Part shown: positions 44,954 through 56,841 of the stretch, one piece after another
How positions within the stretch are numbered: position 1 is the stretch's first letter
Layout: every line of letters starts with the position of its first letter
From: Synaphobranchus kaupii
Lineage: Eukaryota; Chordata; Actinopteri; Anguilliformes; Synaphobranchidae
DNA length: 64,000 nucleotides
Direction: 5' to 3'
Assembly: GCA_029718625.1 (NCBI GenBank)
Contig: CM056379.1
Coordinates: 54,395,579-54,459,578 of the forward strand
Program-made: the position numbers and the translations under genes
The notes under the pieces: generated by a model
Told to the model about the DNA's origin: nothing
Database searches by the model: none
The model's input: only the letters and a program-made list of their open reading frames with translations

Positions 44954-46075
44954 AACATTTTGCCTTTCTCATCCAGTGTAGGCTACTTAGCTAGCATACT
45001 CAATAGTAGGCTCTAGAACGGCATTGTTCGGGTACAGCCTTTGTTTAGCACAAAGCCTTCGCTGACTAAGCTAACAGTTAGCCATCTAGCTAGCCGTGTG
45101 TCCAAACAATATAATTTATAAGCATGTTTGTTTTGATATAGCACCAGTCTATCTTTGTTTAACGGAAACCAAGCCTTTGCTGACTAAGTTAACAGTTAGC
45201 CATCAAGCAACCGCATGTCCAAATAATCAGCTAGCTTGGCTACAAAGGTGTGGGGGGTATTTCACATCGCAGGGTTAGCCTACTCGATAGTCCAGCTAAC
45301 TCAGTAATCCTGCTTTGTGAAATACCACCCAGGTTTGCTCATGGTATTCAAAGTCCACAACAGCTCAGAACAAGACTGTATGTTTGTAGATTCATTTAGA
45401 CTGTATCTCACCAAATGTATTGGACATTATAGAGCTGAAAATTGAACGCTTAGTTTAGATACACTATTATAGTTTATGTTAATGTTTTATTTTAATGTTG
45501 TCACTTGCTCCTGGTAATCAGCTGACTTTTGGCTATACCAGTAGCCTTATCTCATCCGTTCAAGGACTGTACACAACGGAACATCACAGCACCCCTCCCC
45601 CCCCCCCGCTCAAGGTCTGTCTGCTGTGCTGCAGACGGTATTCCATCAAAGCCCCCATCCATTGACATTCTTCCTTCCCCTCCCCCTGTCCAAGCATGCA
45701 CCCCTCTGCCCCTCCTCACCCCCCAATACTGTCCTTTCCCCTACTCCCTCTACCTCCCCCTCCTCCCCCTCTCCTTACCATGAGCTACCCAAAAATATTT
45801 TGATCCACATGTCAGGTATGACTACATCGGTGACCCAGTTCTCTGCTTCACTCCTGGCATGTCAAAATATTTATTAAAAAAATATATATTCCCCCACCTT
45901 AGCTGCTAGCCCAATTTGCACTCACAAACGCCCCGCCATCATAAAGGCCCCTATCACAATTCTGCAGCCTTGAAATGAATCTGTGGTGGTAGCTACAGTC
46001 TGTTCCAAATTCATAAGGAAGGGCCAAAAAGTCTCACGTCACTGATATCCTTCGGGTCCCAGCCAGAATAGCTCT
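44954..46075. other. Unassigned sequence with a small palindromic repeat and a C-rich stretch
   Basis: TGGGGGGTATTTCACA...TTTGTGAAATACCACCC at about 45249-45331 is a small inverted-repeat unit of MITE-like form. 45583-45790 is a CT/C-rich stretch with coding-looking but low-complexity frames. A duplicated TTAGCCATC/GACTAAG block lies at 45060-45205. No gene is supported. Confidence 0.5.
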
Positions 46076-49000
46076 AAAAGTGTTGTTGCTCATGAATGTC
46101 TTAAAAGTGTTGTGACTACTCAGAAATATTCTATGCTGGAACCCCATGTACCTATGTTGTGTAATAGTGCTTATGTCTGTGGTTTTAATTTAGAATCTAT
46201 ATCTCCAAGTCCTATCCTGACTTTGATCTCTACCCAGCGTAAATTGAAAAGCAGAGCCAAAAACTGTAACACCAGAAACCCAACAAATATCTCTTCAATA
46301 CTTAGTCATATTCCATTCCACCTCTAAATACACCTATGACAAACATGGCTCTGCTAAATGTAGGATCACTCACCACTAAAACATTTATAATCAATGATTT
46401 TATTTCTGAAAAGCATTTAGACTTTTTATTTCTTGTAGAGACGTGGCTCAGCTGTGATGGTGCTGCTGTCCTTGTTGAAGCCTGTCCCCCCCAACTACAA
46501 TTTCTTCCACTCTATTAGGCAGAATAAAAGAGGTGGTGGAATTGCCTCTATTTTTTCAGATAAATTTAACTGTACTAAGATCAGCTTCGGCGAGTTCTCG
46601 TCATTTGAGTATATTGCCTTTACTATTAAAGCCGAACCGACCGCACTCATAATAACAATATACCGCCCTCCCAAACTATGGACTGGATTTTTCTCAGAGT
46701 TTTCTGAATTTATGTCACTCATCATCACTAATTATGATTGAATAGTTGTAAATGGCGATTTCAACATCCATGTAAATAACACATCTGATGCTAAAGCAAT
46801 TAAGTTCCTAAATATCCTAGATAGCCTAGAATTAAACCAGTATGTTACAGAGCCTACCCACTACCTCGGTAACACTCTTGATTTAGTTATCTCAAAAGGG
46901 ATTAGAGATTCCGACTCTTCTGGTATCTGATATCAATGTGTCTGATCATTACTCTGTATTTTTCAATGTCCTACTGGATACAATAAGGAATAATTCTGAA
47001 ACCACAATTAAAAAACGCCATCTAGACACAACAGCAGAACTGCAGTTTGCGGAACTTACAAGTTCCCTAGATCAAGATGTTTCTAACTATCGTCTAAATG
47101 AAATAGTTTACTGTTGAAGGCATCTACCGAGTGTCATGCTTAACAAAGTAGCTCCCTTAAAAACCAAACAAAGGTCACGTGTCAAGGCGACACCGTGGAT
47201 GAACAAAACTACTTGTGACCTAAAGCAATCCTGTACAAAAGCTGAAAGAACATGGAGAAAAACTAAACTTGAGGTCCACCGTAGCATTCTGAAAGATAGT
47301 ATTGCCACCTACAACAAAGCTGTTCGCACTGAGAGAAAACTCAATTTTTCTAAAGTCATTACTGAAAATAGTGGAAACTCTAGGGTTCTATTCTCGACCA
47401 TTGACTGGCTACTAAATCCAACCCCCTTGACCCAATCAGTCAAACCTCTATTGTGAAATGTGAAGAATTTGCAAGCTTTTTTTAAAAACAATGTTACTTC
47501 GATTGGACAGGCATTGTCAGAACAACTAATAAACCTGACACACCTCATAAATACCCCACAGCTCTTAGATGCCTTAAAAATATTACACAAACTGAACTCT
47601 ACAAGATTGTAACTCAAACAAATTCCTCCACCTGTGCTCTTGACCCAGTCCCTAGCAAATTTCTCAAGAAAGTCTACAGTAGTTTGGCACTGTCATGGGT
47701 TTTGGCTGCCTTTTTTCCCTTTTGTGGTTGTTTTCTGTCGGAGCAGTGCGAGTACGCTCTCACCTCACTTTTCTATTCTGCTCCAGGTTTTTGCTCGGTC
47801 CTACTCAGCCGTCTCACCTGTGCCTCGTTACCTGCCGGCTATTTAAGCTCTGTGCTTCCTGCGCTTCTGTATTGTACTCATTTGTGATTCAGAGCCGGTA
47901 ATGTATAGGACTAGGTGCTTAAGGAGACCACTTTGCCCCATACGCCTTTGGGGTAACGCGGGGCTTGCCTTTCGTGCAATTAGTTTTTAGGAACTTTTCG
48001 TTCTCTTGCACTTTCGGTCTGTCGCTCTGGTTTTTCTTTCTGCCTGCCGACTACAAGTTTAGTCTGGCTGTTTCCTATCCACCGCTCTCTGCCTACTTTC
48101 TTATTGAAAGTGAGATGTCTCCTTTCCTTATTTTCTTTTCTTTTGTTTCTTATCGCCTCTTCGTTTTTCCTTCGGTTTATTGAGAAGAGGAGGTGTCTTT
48201 CTATATTATCTCTCGTGTCCACGAGTTATTCACCCATTTCCCCGCACGTTGCTTTTATTTCTCCTCTCTTCAGCCTCCCTTCATTGTTACTCTCCTGTCG
48301 AGAGTGGGAGCTTCGTTTATTTTCTTGTTTTGTTTCCCTCTCATATTATCTGAGTTTCTCCGTCTTGTGGTTCCTATTCGTGGGAACTTTCCAGTTTCCT
48401 ATAACCGCGTCTGGTCCTCCGTACCCCCCCCCCCCCCCCCCCCCCTTACAGTCTCCTTCCACCCTAAAGATAATACTTCGTTAGAAACCAGTATCTTTCC
48501 TAATGCCTTCAAAACAGTAGTAGTGAAGCCTCTATTGTCAAATCTAGATAATAACATTCTCAATAATTACAGGCTTATATCCAATCTGCCATTAATGAGC
48601 AAAGTTTTTAGAAAAAGTGGTCTTTAATCAATGTAATATCTTTTTAAACGAGAACAGTATCCTAGAAAAGTTCCAATCAGGCTTCAGATCAAATCACAGC
48701 ACAGAAACGGCTTTAATTAAAATAGTAAATGATCTTAGACTTGCTACTGACTCGAATAAAGTGTCAATCCTCATCCTCTTAGATTTAAGCACAGCATTTG
48801 ATACCATTGATCATAACATCCTAATCGACGGTCTAGCAAACTGGGTCGGTCTCTCTGAAAATACTCTAAATTTGTTTCGAACATATATAACTGGTAGAAC
48901 ATTTTTTGTTAGCCTGGGCGACCACGTATCTGCAAAACATGACTTACCCACTGGCGTAGCACAGGGAAGTTGTCTTGGTCCCCTGCTATTTTCACTGTAT

Positions 49001-49239
49001 ATTAGGTCATATCATCAACCAGTACAATGTCAACTTTCATAGTTATGCAGATGATACCCAGTTATACATTTCTGTTGAGCCAACGGAGCCCGACCCAGAT
49101 GGCCTATGCTCGCTGACTGCCTGTTTGGCTGCTATAAACAAATGGATGAGCGACAACTTTTGCTAGGACCAAAATCTGAGAGAGAAACCCTTTTCAGTAA
49201 GCTCGGAGACCTCGCTCCCCAAACCAAAACAGAAGTTAA
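46076..49239 (+). mobile_element. L2-like LINE, 5' part (part 1 of 3)
   Basis: This is the 5' part of one LINE that continues at 56618-56841 and 58171-59157. Endonuclease residues begin at 46336 (MALLNVGSLTTKTFIINDFI, then LVETWLS), shift frame at about 46500 (RGGGIASIFSD, ITIYRPPK) and reach VVNGDFNIHVN, EPTHYLGNTLDLVISKGI. RT follows at 48640 ([67 protein letters not shown]). YADD is intact but frameshifts and stops abound. A solo LTR interrupts the linker. The junction at 49239 is an insertion site. Confidence 0.85.
47691..48449 (+). mobile_element. Gypsy-type solo LTR inside the LINE
   Basis: Starts TGTCATGGGTTTTGGCTGCC and contains a TATA-like GGCTATTTAAGC (about 47838). It ends in a C run followed by TTACA (48449-48453 region). 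It shares several blocks with the minus-strand LTR at 5059-5568 (GGAGCAGTG, GCTCTGTGCTTCC, GCGTCTGGTCCTC). LINE coding lies on both sides (KFLKKVYSSLAL left, LETSIFPNAFKT right). No internal gag-pol is present. Target duplication is not evident, perhaps because of the C-run expansion. Confidence 0.75.
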
Positions 49240-49558
49240 GGCGAGACACGGCAGGCAGAAATGACGTTTTTGCATCCACTCATCAATTTTGAGATTTTTG
49301 GTTATTTTGCTTCTATAACATGTCTTCTTTAACATGATATCATAAAAATGTCCAGACTGCACAGAAATATGTTTATTTTACTGTATTTTGTCTACTTAGG
49401 TCCAGAAATTTTATCCTAACTTGATCGAATGTTAGCATTTTTGAGTGAGCTATAGTTCCGCGACGTTTGGTAAAACAATGTAGTGTTACCTATCGTTGGA
49501 AAGCTAATTTTCTGTAGCCGAACAGTAGCTGATCCAAATATGGTCATTTCCTTTGCAG

Positions 49559-49885
49559 GGACGACTATTTGTGTAAAGACCAAGGGGCCAAGACTGGGAT
49601 TTCGTTTTGAAGCCCATTTCCTGGTTGGCCTGGGAGCCGCCATTGTGCCGTTGCTCACTAGCGCCACTGTGGCTGGCTCCAGTATAGGTCTTTCCCCATG
49701 TAAGTGAACGGCAGCAATTTGGTCAAAATACTCAGTAAATAAATTTTTTACAAAAAATTTTTTTATTGCAATAGGTGCCTTTCCTTCATCTAATGCCTGT
49801 GCATGTGCTGATTTTTTAAAATATTGTGTCGTTTGGACAGGGTATTGACATTTGTTCAGGACCAATCAGGGGACAGATTGAGTCG
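49559..49885 (-). repeat. Repeat R, part 1 (split)
   Basis: The reverse complement of 62830-63115, running from AAGGGGCCAAGACTGGG to CAATCAGGGGACAG. Its other portion is at 54300-54448. The two halves together correspond to the single uninterrupted copy at 62664-63115, so 49886-54299 is an insertion into R. A 149-codon minus frame here (49416-49865) is likely incidental. Confidence 0.75.
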
Positions 49886-50203
49886 GGTTACTGCCGGTCA
49901 TTTCACTCACTTTGAGGGGCGGGAACCATAGACGGAACGGGCGGGACGTGGGGCGGGACGTGGGCGGAACCCATAGGCGGTACCTCAAGTGGCTAGCAAT
50001 GGCCTTGACATTCTCAGCCATTCTCCTCCTTTTAATGTGTGAATTTGGCTAATATTAGACACATCGCAATCAGATCGCAATTCTTATTGTCACTAGTGTT
50101 GAATTCATTATGGCATGTTCTGCATGTTATATTCTGCTCTGTCTTCACAATCCTATTGTAACACTGCATACAACTGTACTAATCGAGCGTCTCAAAAGCA
50201 TTC
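49886..50203. other. Start of the insertion in repeat R
   Basis: GC-rich start with GGCGGGACGTGGGCGGAACC repeats at about 49935-49980, then AT-rich sequence. No gene. Confidence 0.5.
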
Positions 50204-50974
50204 TCTCCAGTTTTTTCGGTGAGACATTTTTTATTACTTTATTTTTTACCGAGTAAGTAACGTTAGCCTTATTAGATAACAGCCTCAGAAGTAGCCTACG
50301 CTACCTAGCATGACAAGCTAACGTATATTACGTAGACCGGTATGCTAGTGGAGTTAGCACCTTTATCTCCCAAAACCGTTTGGTTTGGCTACTTAGCGTT
50401 AGCTAACGATGTAAAACCTACATTGCACTTCGTCCTATGCTCTCCACTGGCTAAGTGCATTTTATGTGGTGTGAATTTCGACATTGCTAACGTTACCGTG
50501 CATTAGTCAAACAAAAAGCAGTCTCCAGTTTTTTCGGTAATACAATTTTTATTACTTTATTTTTTACCAAGTAAGTAGCCTTATTAGATAACAGCCTGCA
50601 GAAGTAGCCTACGCTACCTACCGCGACCTAGCATGACAAGCTAACGCTTTTGTATAATACGTAGACCGGTATGCTAGTGCAGTTAGCAACTTTTATCTCC
50701 CAAAACCGTTTGGTTTGGCTACTTAACGTTAGCTAACGATGTAAAACCTGTCAAAAGTAACGTTAGTCAAATTTCAGTTGTGTAACGTTAACTTATATTC
50801 CATTAAACATCGACCTGGTGAGCCTTTGTGTCTATTTTTAGCTTTGTAATTTAACGTTAACGGTCTCATCGTGGACATGTAGCTACATTGCACTTCGTCC
50901 TATGCTCTCCACTGGCTAAGTGCATTTTATGTGGAGTGAATTTCGACATTGCTAACGTTACCGTGCATTAGTCA
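50204..50974. repeat. Large tandem duplication with TAACGTTA-rich sequence
   Basis: Block 50204-50509 recurs at 50522-50974. Shared segments include CCAGTTTTTTCGGT, TTAGATAACAGCCT, GTAGACCGGTATGCTAGTG, CAAAACCGTTTGGTTTGGC and CTAACGTTACCGTGCATTAG. The second copy holds about 130 extra bases in its middle, either an insertion there or a deletion in the first. TAACGTTA and GCTAACGTTAGC-type palindromes are scattered through both. Confidence 0.9.
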
Positions 50975-53900
50975 TGGTGTATTTTTCATTAGAGGTATTC
51001 ATTTTAGGTTGAGCATTATTTATAACTTTTAAAGCATGTGGGAAACGTGTTCATGGAGATGGAAACCCGACATAACGTTAGCTGTCATTTAGCTATCATG
51101 TTTTTCGTGTCGCCACTTGCCACCACCATGGACTGTATAAAAATAGGGTAACGTTAGGCTAACGTTAACATTACAGTCTGATATTTTCCCACATAGGCTA
51201 ACGTTAACATTATAGTCTGATATTTTCCCATGACCCTTGGATTATAGAATATTGTATGAGATTTCAGACAGAATTTGCTTTGAATTCTGGCAATTAACAT
51301 CATCCAAATGTCTAATTTCAAACCATATTCCTCGGTGCCCGACTACTTTTATCTGTGATGGTAGTTTTATAATTCTGTAAGCTGCATCGCAACCGATCGC
51401 AGCCTATTATAACCATTTTATTCTTTGATAGATTTCCTTTAGCTAATGAAGACATGCTGCAGCAGTGGTTGGTCAACGTGTATGTACATAATATTATATA
51501 TACACACATAACCCCTGGATGACTGTTGCAAGTATCACTTAGAGCCCGCATAAACGGGGCATAAGTGTTTACTGTGGAAGTCCTCGCTTACAAAGACCCA
51601 TGGATTACAATACCACTTACAGCCAGCATAAACATGTACAAATTTGATCTTTTATGTGGACCTTGTCATTTTTAATGTGTGTCTCGTCAGGGTTTGTCTT
51701 GTACTAAATGTGTGTCTTGTCTTGTGTTCCCACTCTCAGCCTGCACCTTGACGTGGTGAGTGGGCTTTAAACTGAGACAGGCTACTGAACTTTGTTGTCT
51801 CCTATGTCAAACCCCTAACTTCTTGTTACCTTTGAGTTTTTTGTCCCCTATTATGAAATGAAAACTGATCTTGTTCTATCCTTTCTCTATTTTACAGATG
51901 TAAATTTATTACCAGCTGTTCAAGTTACCAACATAATCAATACTAACACAGATCACTAATTCTGTGATGAAATGATATCTTGAGCTGCTAATTTGTAGAA
52001 TCAGATGTGCCAAATTTGGGGGTTGAAACAGCACAAGGAATAGGGTTGGGGACCGCAGTCCTAGTCTGTGGGTGACCCTCTTATCAAATGTGCAGCATCC
52101 ATATTACAAAGGAAAACGCCGCCATCCTGTGCGGGATGTATGGACCACAGACTCACCCTGTCAGCCACAAGGGACATCTGACCATCTTTTAAGGATACAT
52201 AAAAGAATTGTACTGATTTCAAGTTGCTTTGTGAAAAAAGAATGATCTTAATCACTCCTTTAACACATTTAAAGTCGCAGCACAAGCTGCTCCTCCTTAG
52301 TCTTTCAGTGAGATTACAGGATGTGTTACTTATTTACATCAGTGGCTATACCTACACTGTGTGCACGCTGGGGAAGGCCATCTTGAGCGGTAATGTATTG
52401 GTGCATTATGTACTCATTATTTAACTGAATGCAAGAGGGTATTAAATATTTTAAAGACAAAAGCAGACAAAAACCTCAAATTACATTTTTCCACATTTAT
52501 ATAAAGGGTCTGATTCTCATTACAGAGCAAGTACTTACAAAAATTAATTGCTGTACAACATGTATAATGTAGAGGGTAGTTAGGCTACCAGATGCCCTTA
52601 TTTATGCTTCATTTTGAATGACATTTGATTAGTTTATATATTGTGTAATATTTGCTATTTCACCTACTGCATGATTCTGTTATGCAAATAATGAACACAT
52701 GAAAACAAGTTGGATAATTTAAAAAAAAATTTATTGACAGCTACACCGGCTTAGGGAGCAGGAAGCAAGAAAGGCCATGGGGTGCCATGGCTGGAGAGGA
52801 CAAGATGGGGGGGTGGGGGAGAGAAGATGCGGGACAGGGATGAGGAAGAGCAGGGGGAGTTGGGTGAACAATGGCATAGCTACAGATGTCATTAATTAAA
52901 ATAAATCATAATACAAAATATAACATCACATAAAATTTGAAAAGCTGACCCATTTCATTAAAAAAAAACCTATTCCATTAAAAGCTAAATCCAGGATTGG
53001 AGAAACTCCTCCCGTAGATTCAGTCTTTAAGGGAATGGACCATACTATTTAAAAAAATAAAAAGTAGCTGTCACCAACTATCCAGACAGTTTTAGCTGTG
53101 TAAGAGGAATAAAATTAAATGCATCTCATTGCAATATACAATGATACATTCTGGATGCAAGCTATTAAAAACATCATCCACAATCTAGACATGATACTTT
53201 AATATTGTCAATATGCTGTTTGGTCCTATTGCATAAGGCGAGCTACGCTTGAAAAATTAGCAATGAAAGAGAAATACACTCAAGTATATTATGTAAATGA
53301 CTAGTTTAAGGCACAGTGATTAAAAAAGAAAAATGGTTCACAATGAAAGGTGGGTACAGAAACTCACAGTTGAGGCTTCGGCTTTCCATCGTTGTGTCTG
53401 CAAAAGACATTAAAAATTCAAGGTTACAACCAGTCTGTGTAATGAGACCATGCACTAGGGTGGGAAACTTCTGAAATTTTCACGCATGCAAATAGATTCT
53501 TATTAAAATGCTTCGTAGATGACCACAGCTGACGTTATTTCATCTTCTTTCATTGTGATTTGCGTTAGCTAGGGTGATCATATAGCTATTGTATATTTTA
53601 TCCACACAAAAAAAATTAGGACAGGTTCGGGCGGGCATTATTAACATAATAGGCTACTCTGCTGGGTTATTGGAACGAGCAAAACCTAACCAGACATTTT
53701 TTGGAATTTAGAAATCCCGCAAGGACCTATTTTTATACAGTCTATGGCCTGGACGGATTTTTTGGGTCGCAAGCTTGCTGACAGCTTGCTACCTATTTAG
53801 AGCAGCTCTTCGGGACATTTATAATAAAAGTAGTCTTGTACGTAAATGTGATTGATTGACCGTCAATATCGTTAATGGCAATCATAACGTTACCCTATGT

Positions 53901-54299
53901 TCGCCTTAGCCTGCCTAGGCCTAACGTAACCAATCTCACTGTCAAGCTGGTATGCTAGCTAATGGAATTAGCCTACCTCCGATCTGAGTTGGGTGGAATA
54001 TTAATGTACTTTAAATTGTACTGTAAATTGAAGATAACTGAATAAACGTTATAACATAACACAATGATGTGACGAATTTCACACAGTCAATGCAAATAAA
54101 TAACACAGTAAAACCGTGAAAATGAAATGATATAATAAACATTAGCTTAACTTACCGTGAATTCGCTTGCAATATAAAACCAGAGCTCCCGCTTCTAACT
54201 TCTCCCGCTTTCCAGAATCTCCGCCCCGAACTGTCAATCATACTGTGCCTGGACAGAGACCCTCCCATGAAGACCATATCCGGTTCACCCTGCTCCAAG
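50975..54299. other. Unassigned interior of the 4.4-kb insertion
   Basis: No supported gene. CCATGGACTGTATAAAAATA at about 51128 and its inverse at about 53730-53750 frame an inner segment. Near 52735-52860 the sequence becomes G-rich (GGAGCAGGAAGCAAG, GGGGGGGTGGGGG). Frames of 60-80 codons have no motif. Confidence 0.5.
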
Positions 54300-54448
54300 C
54301 AAAGGTCAAGTCGGCTCCACTGAGCAGGCGCAGTTCGTCCAAACAGCCGGCGAAAAAGACTTCCGTGTTTCAATTTGGTTTTTCCGAGGCCATGGAAAGG
54401 CAATGGGTGACGTCACAGTGGCTTTGTCCATATTTTTATACAGTCTAT
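54300..54448 (-). repeat. Repeat R, part 2 with terminal motif
   Basis: The reverse complement of about 62664-62825, ending at the plus-strand TTTTTATACAGTCTATGG motif. It contains GGCAATGGGTGACGTCACAG, also present (inverse) at 62697-62716. Confidence 0.75.
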
Positions 54449-54628
54449 GGTAAAGACGAAGGGTGCTTTAATACAAAATGTGAAATCCCATTGGCTGAAG
54501 GCCATTTCTGGCGTTCTGATTCGCTAAAACGCATCACGTGATGTGTTCGGCAACTTCCGTGTTAGCTTAACGCGGCAAATAATGAAGTGGTGAAACAAAA
54601 GTTTGGCGAATGTAAAGTCGTGATCAAA

Positions 54629-55133
54629 ATGGGCAAAACACCGAAAATCCGTGCAAAAGCGACACAAAAGAGACGTGAGCAATTACTTACTGCCAGAAGA
54701 TGCAAGGGAACTACATGTGATCGTAAAGATGACAACGAGCTTGTCAGTAGCGAGTCACCAGCTGTCTGTGCGTCAAAACGCAAAATTCAGGAGATGGGGA
54801 AAGGTGATCCGAAATTAGATGACAGGCCGGTCACACAACATTGGCTTATAATGCACGTGTCGCGTTTAAATGAGCTGCTGGATGAATTGCTATGTCCAAA
54901 TTGCATGGGGAACGGTCTACATATAAACATAGATCCCCAAAACCAAGGGTTTTGTAGCAGTCTGTTGCTGGAGTGTAGCGAATGCAAATCGCAAGAAAAT
55001 TGATACAGAAAAAGCGTGTTTTCATCCTCACGTTTAGGGCTTGGATATGCTGCGCTAAGGAAAATTAGTAAAGTGTTAGGTATTCCATCACTACACTTGA
55101 AGACATATCAGAGACACGACAGGAGAGTGACAG
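54629..55133 (+). pseudogene. Mutator-like transposase, first coding exon (frame broken)
   Basis: The N-terminus is basic (MGKTPKIRAKATQKRREQL), as in transposases of this type. HWLIMHVSRLNELLDELLCP NC is followed by a zinc-binding pattern CPNC...CSEC about 33 residues apart. A stop at 55001-55003 and a shift precede LGLGYAALRKISKVLGIPSL HLKTYQRHDRRVT, which ends at ACAG|GTAAAC, a plausible donor. The Gly-Tyr-Ala-Leu and Leu-Lys-Thr-Tyr blocks match the domain known as the Mutator-like transposase domain in animal mobile elements. A basic start at M15 of the longest frame (54629) is preferred to 54587. The DDE catalytic region was not found downstream. I am moderately sure of the family. Confidence 0.6.
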
Positions 55134-55375
55134 GTAAACAGGGTAGAGATAGAGAAGCCTATTAGAAAGTGTAAAACAATCTATGTATTTACTGTAGGCT
55201 ATATTTGTACTGTATAGTAAAATGTAGAGATAGAGAAGCCTATTAGAAAGTGTAAAACAATCTATTTATTTACTGTAGGCTGTATTTGTATTGTATAGTA
55301 AACAGGGTAGAGACAGAGAAGCCCATTAGAAATTTTAAAACAATCTATTTACTGTATTTGTACTGTATACGTCCC
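55134..55375. repeat. 86-bp tandem repeat, three copies
   Basis: Three adjacent copies start near 55134, 55220 and 55305, each with GTAGAGATAGAGAAGCCTAT and AAAACAATCTAT. They lie in the presumed intron directly after the transposase exon. Confidence 0.85.
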
Positions 55376-56617
55376 ATAACACAGAATAATAAAGTGCAAT
55401 TTCATGAATTCAGCATATTGTACTTCATTAATATTGCCACCAGTTTGTTTTATTGTTACAGTATACTTTTCCTTTTAGTGGCAGGGAGGGCAGACTGTAG
55501 GGTGGACTGTAGTCAAAAGATAAAATAATTATAATGAAACGTGCATCTTCATCCATTCTAAGAAGAGAAGACCTTCATCCACTTCTTGTCTTTTGTTTTA
55601 TAGGTTCCATTGCCTTACTAGGACCAGAGTACTTTGTCACACAATCATTGCATGATTTCACAGCGTACAGTTTAACAGTGTGCACAGTTTGTCCGGTCAT
55701 TCTGGCTAAGCTGCAAATCTGGTAACCCTAGCTGTAATCTCATTGGCTCTTACCTATGTATTTTGATTTAGATTTTTTTAAGTTTTTTAATAAATGGAGA
55801 TAAAAAATTATCTTAATTGACAATTATGACGAAGACAATTATCACATTATGACAAAGACAAACAGGTGGCACAAAAGGGTTGCGCAGTAACTGGAAGGCC
55901 CTTTGACTATGCCTGTGCTTAGTTGTACTTATTAACAAGTATATCTAATCAAGTAAGTATATATACAGTTTAGATGTGTTCAGTAGTGTAATAGGGCATT
56001 GGGGGATGTGATTTAATGGGTTATTGTTGCTATAAAGAGTGATTTCTAGTCAGCAAATATTAAACTTAACAATAGATATCTTTAACGGCCATTTTCTCAA
56101 AATGAGTTTTTTTCAATACTCTGAACCAGAAATCTCAACTTCTAGATCACTTACATACACTAAACTTTCCATGTTCATTCTTAACTATATTCTGAAGATT
56201 ATTACAGAAGGATTTGTTAATATATTGCCAATTGCCTGATTTATTACACATTTTGTTCTTAAAAACATGGCAAAAATGCATTTTTTATACCTGTATATAG
56301 CATTTTCTCATTTATAAAATGAAAAAAGCATGTATCCAAAATCTGTTCTGTAATTTCTTTAGTCTCTAATATGTTGTCAAAATGAAATAAAGATTTTAAG
56401 CCTGGCTTTATCCAATTTTTCTATTTTTGGTTTTTAAATATATGCAAATTCGCGCATATTTAATGAGGCCTTGCCTAATTTGCATATTTAAATGTAACTT
56501 TAAAAAGAACTTCCAATACAAAAAAGAATTGTAACAATGTAAGTAATCAACTGGTAAAGTTTCATGATTATATCTTGTAGTTAATTTTTTTTCCCTATTC
56601 ACCTGCAGTGTCTCGCC
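55376..56617. other. Right interior of the GGCGAGACAC element
   Basis: AT-rich. A possible acceptor TTCCTTTTAG near 55478 precedes a short frame (VAGRADCRVDCSQK) that could be a second transposase exon but is too short to call. The right terminus ends at 56617. Confidence 0.45.
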
Positions 56618-56841
56618 AAAGCCTAGGTGTCATCTTAAATTTTAAAGCCCATATTAACAAGGTGACCAAGACAGCTTTGTCAGCTGAGAAATGTTGCCAA
56701 AGTACAGCCGTTTTTAACACAAGAGGAGTTCACGCTTTTATTACTAGCAGACTAGACTACTGCAGTGCCCTCTTTACCGGGCTGCCCAAAAAGTCAAGAG
56801 AAACTTCGGCCTTATTCAGAATTTGGCTGCTAGACTTTTAA
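56618..56841 (+). mobile_element. L2-like LINE, part 2 of 3
   Basis: The RT C-terminal sequence SLGVILNFKAHINKVTKTAL, FITSRLDYCSALFTGLPKKS and IQNLAARLL-like residues continue the LINE after the 7.4-kb insertion. It ends at TTAA (56838-56841), the target of the next transposon. Confidence 0.85.

Larger units (their letters stand above)
49240..56617. mobile_element. 7.4-kb DNA transposon with GGCGAGACAC termini, inserted in the LINE
   Basis: The element begins GGCGAGACACGGCAGG and ends CCTGCAGTGTCTCGCC, a 16-bp inverted repeat with one mismatch. The LINE reading frame stops at its left edge (APQTKTEVK) and resumes at its right edge (SLGVILNFKAHINKV), so both edges are defined by the disrupted host. 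The interior contains a Mutator-like transposase exon (54629-55133), an 86-bp tandem array, a split repeat (49559-49885 with 54300-54448) and a 4.4-kb stretch with a large tandem duplication. The flanking A run makes the target duplication ambiguous. I cannot assign the superfamily with confidence. Confidence 0.75.

Noticed and set aside
45529..45877. Proline/serine-rich frames
   Set aside because: Low-complexity CT-rich DNA; no support for a gene.
47634..48484. Several overlapping plus frames rich in Phe/Ser/Leu
   Set aside because: They are the pyrimidine-rich solo LTR and carry no motif.
49416..49865. 149-codon minus frame
   Set aside because: It coincides with dispersed repeat R; the other copy at 62664-63115 does not keep the frame.
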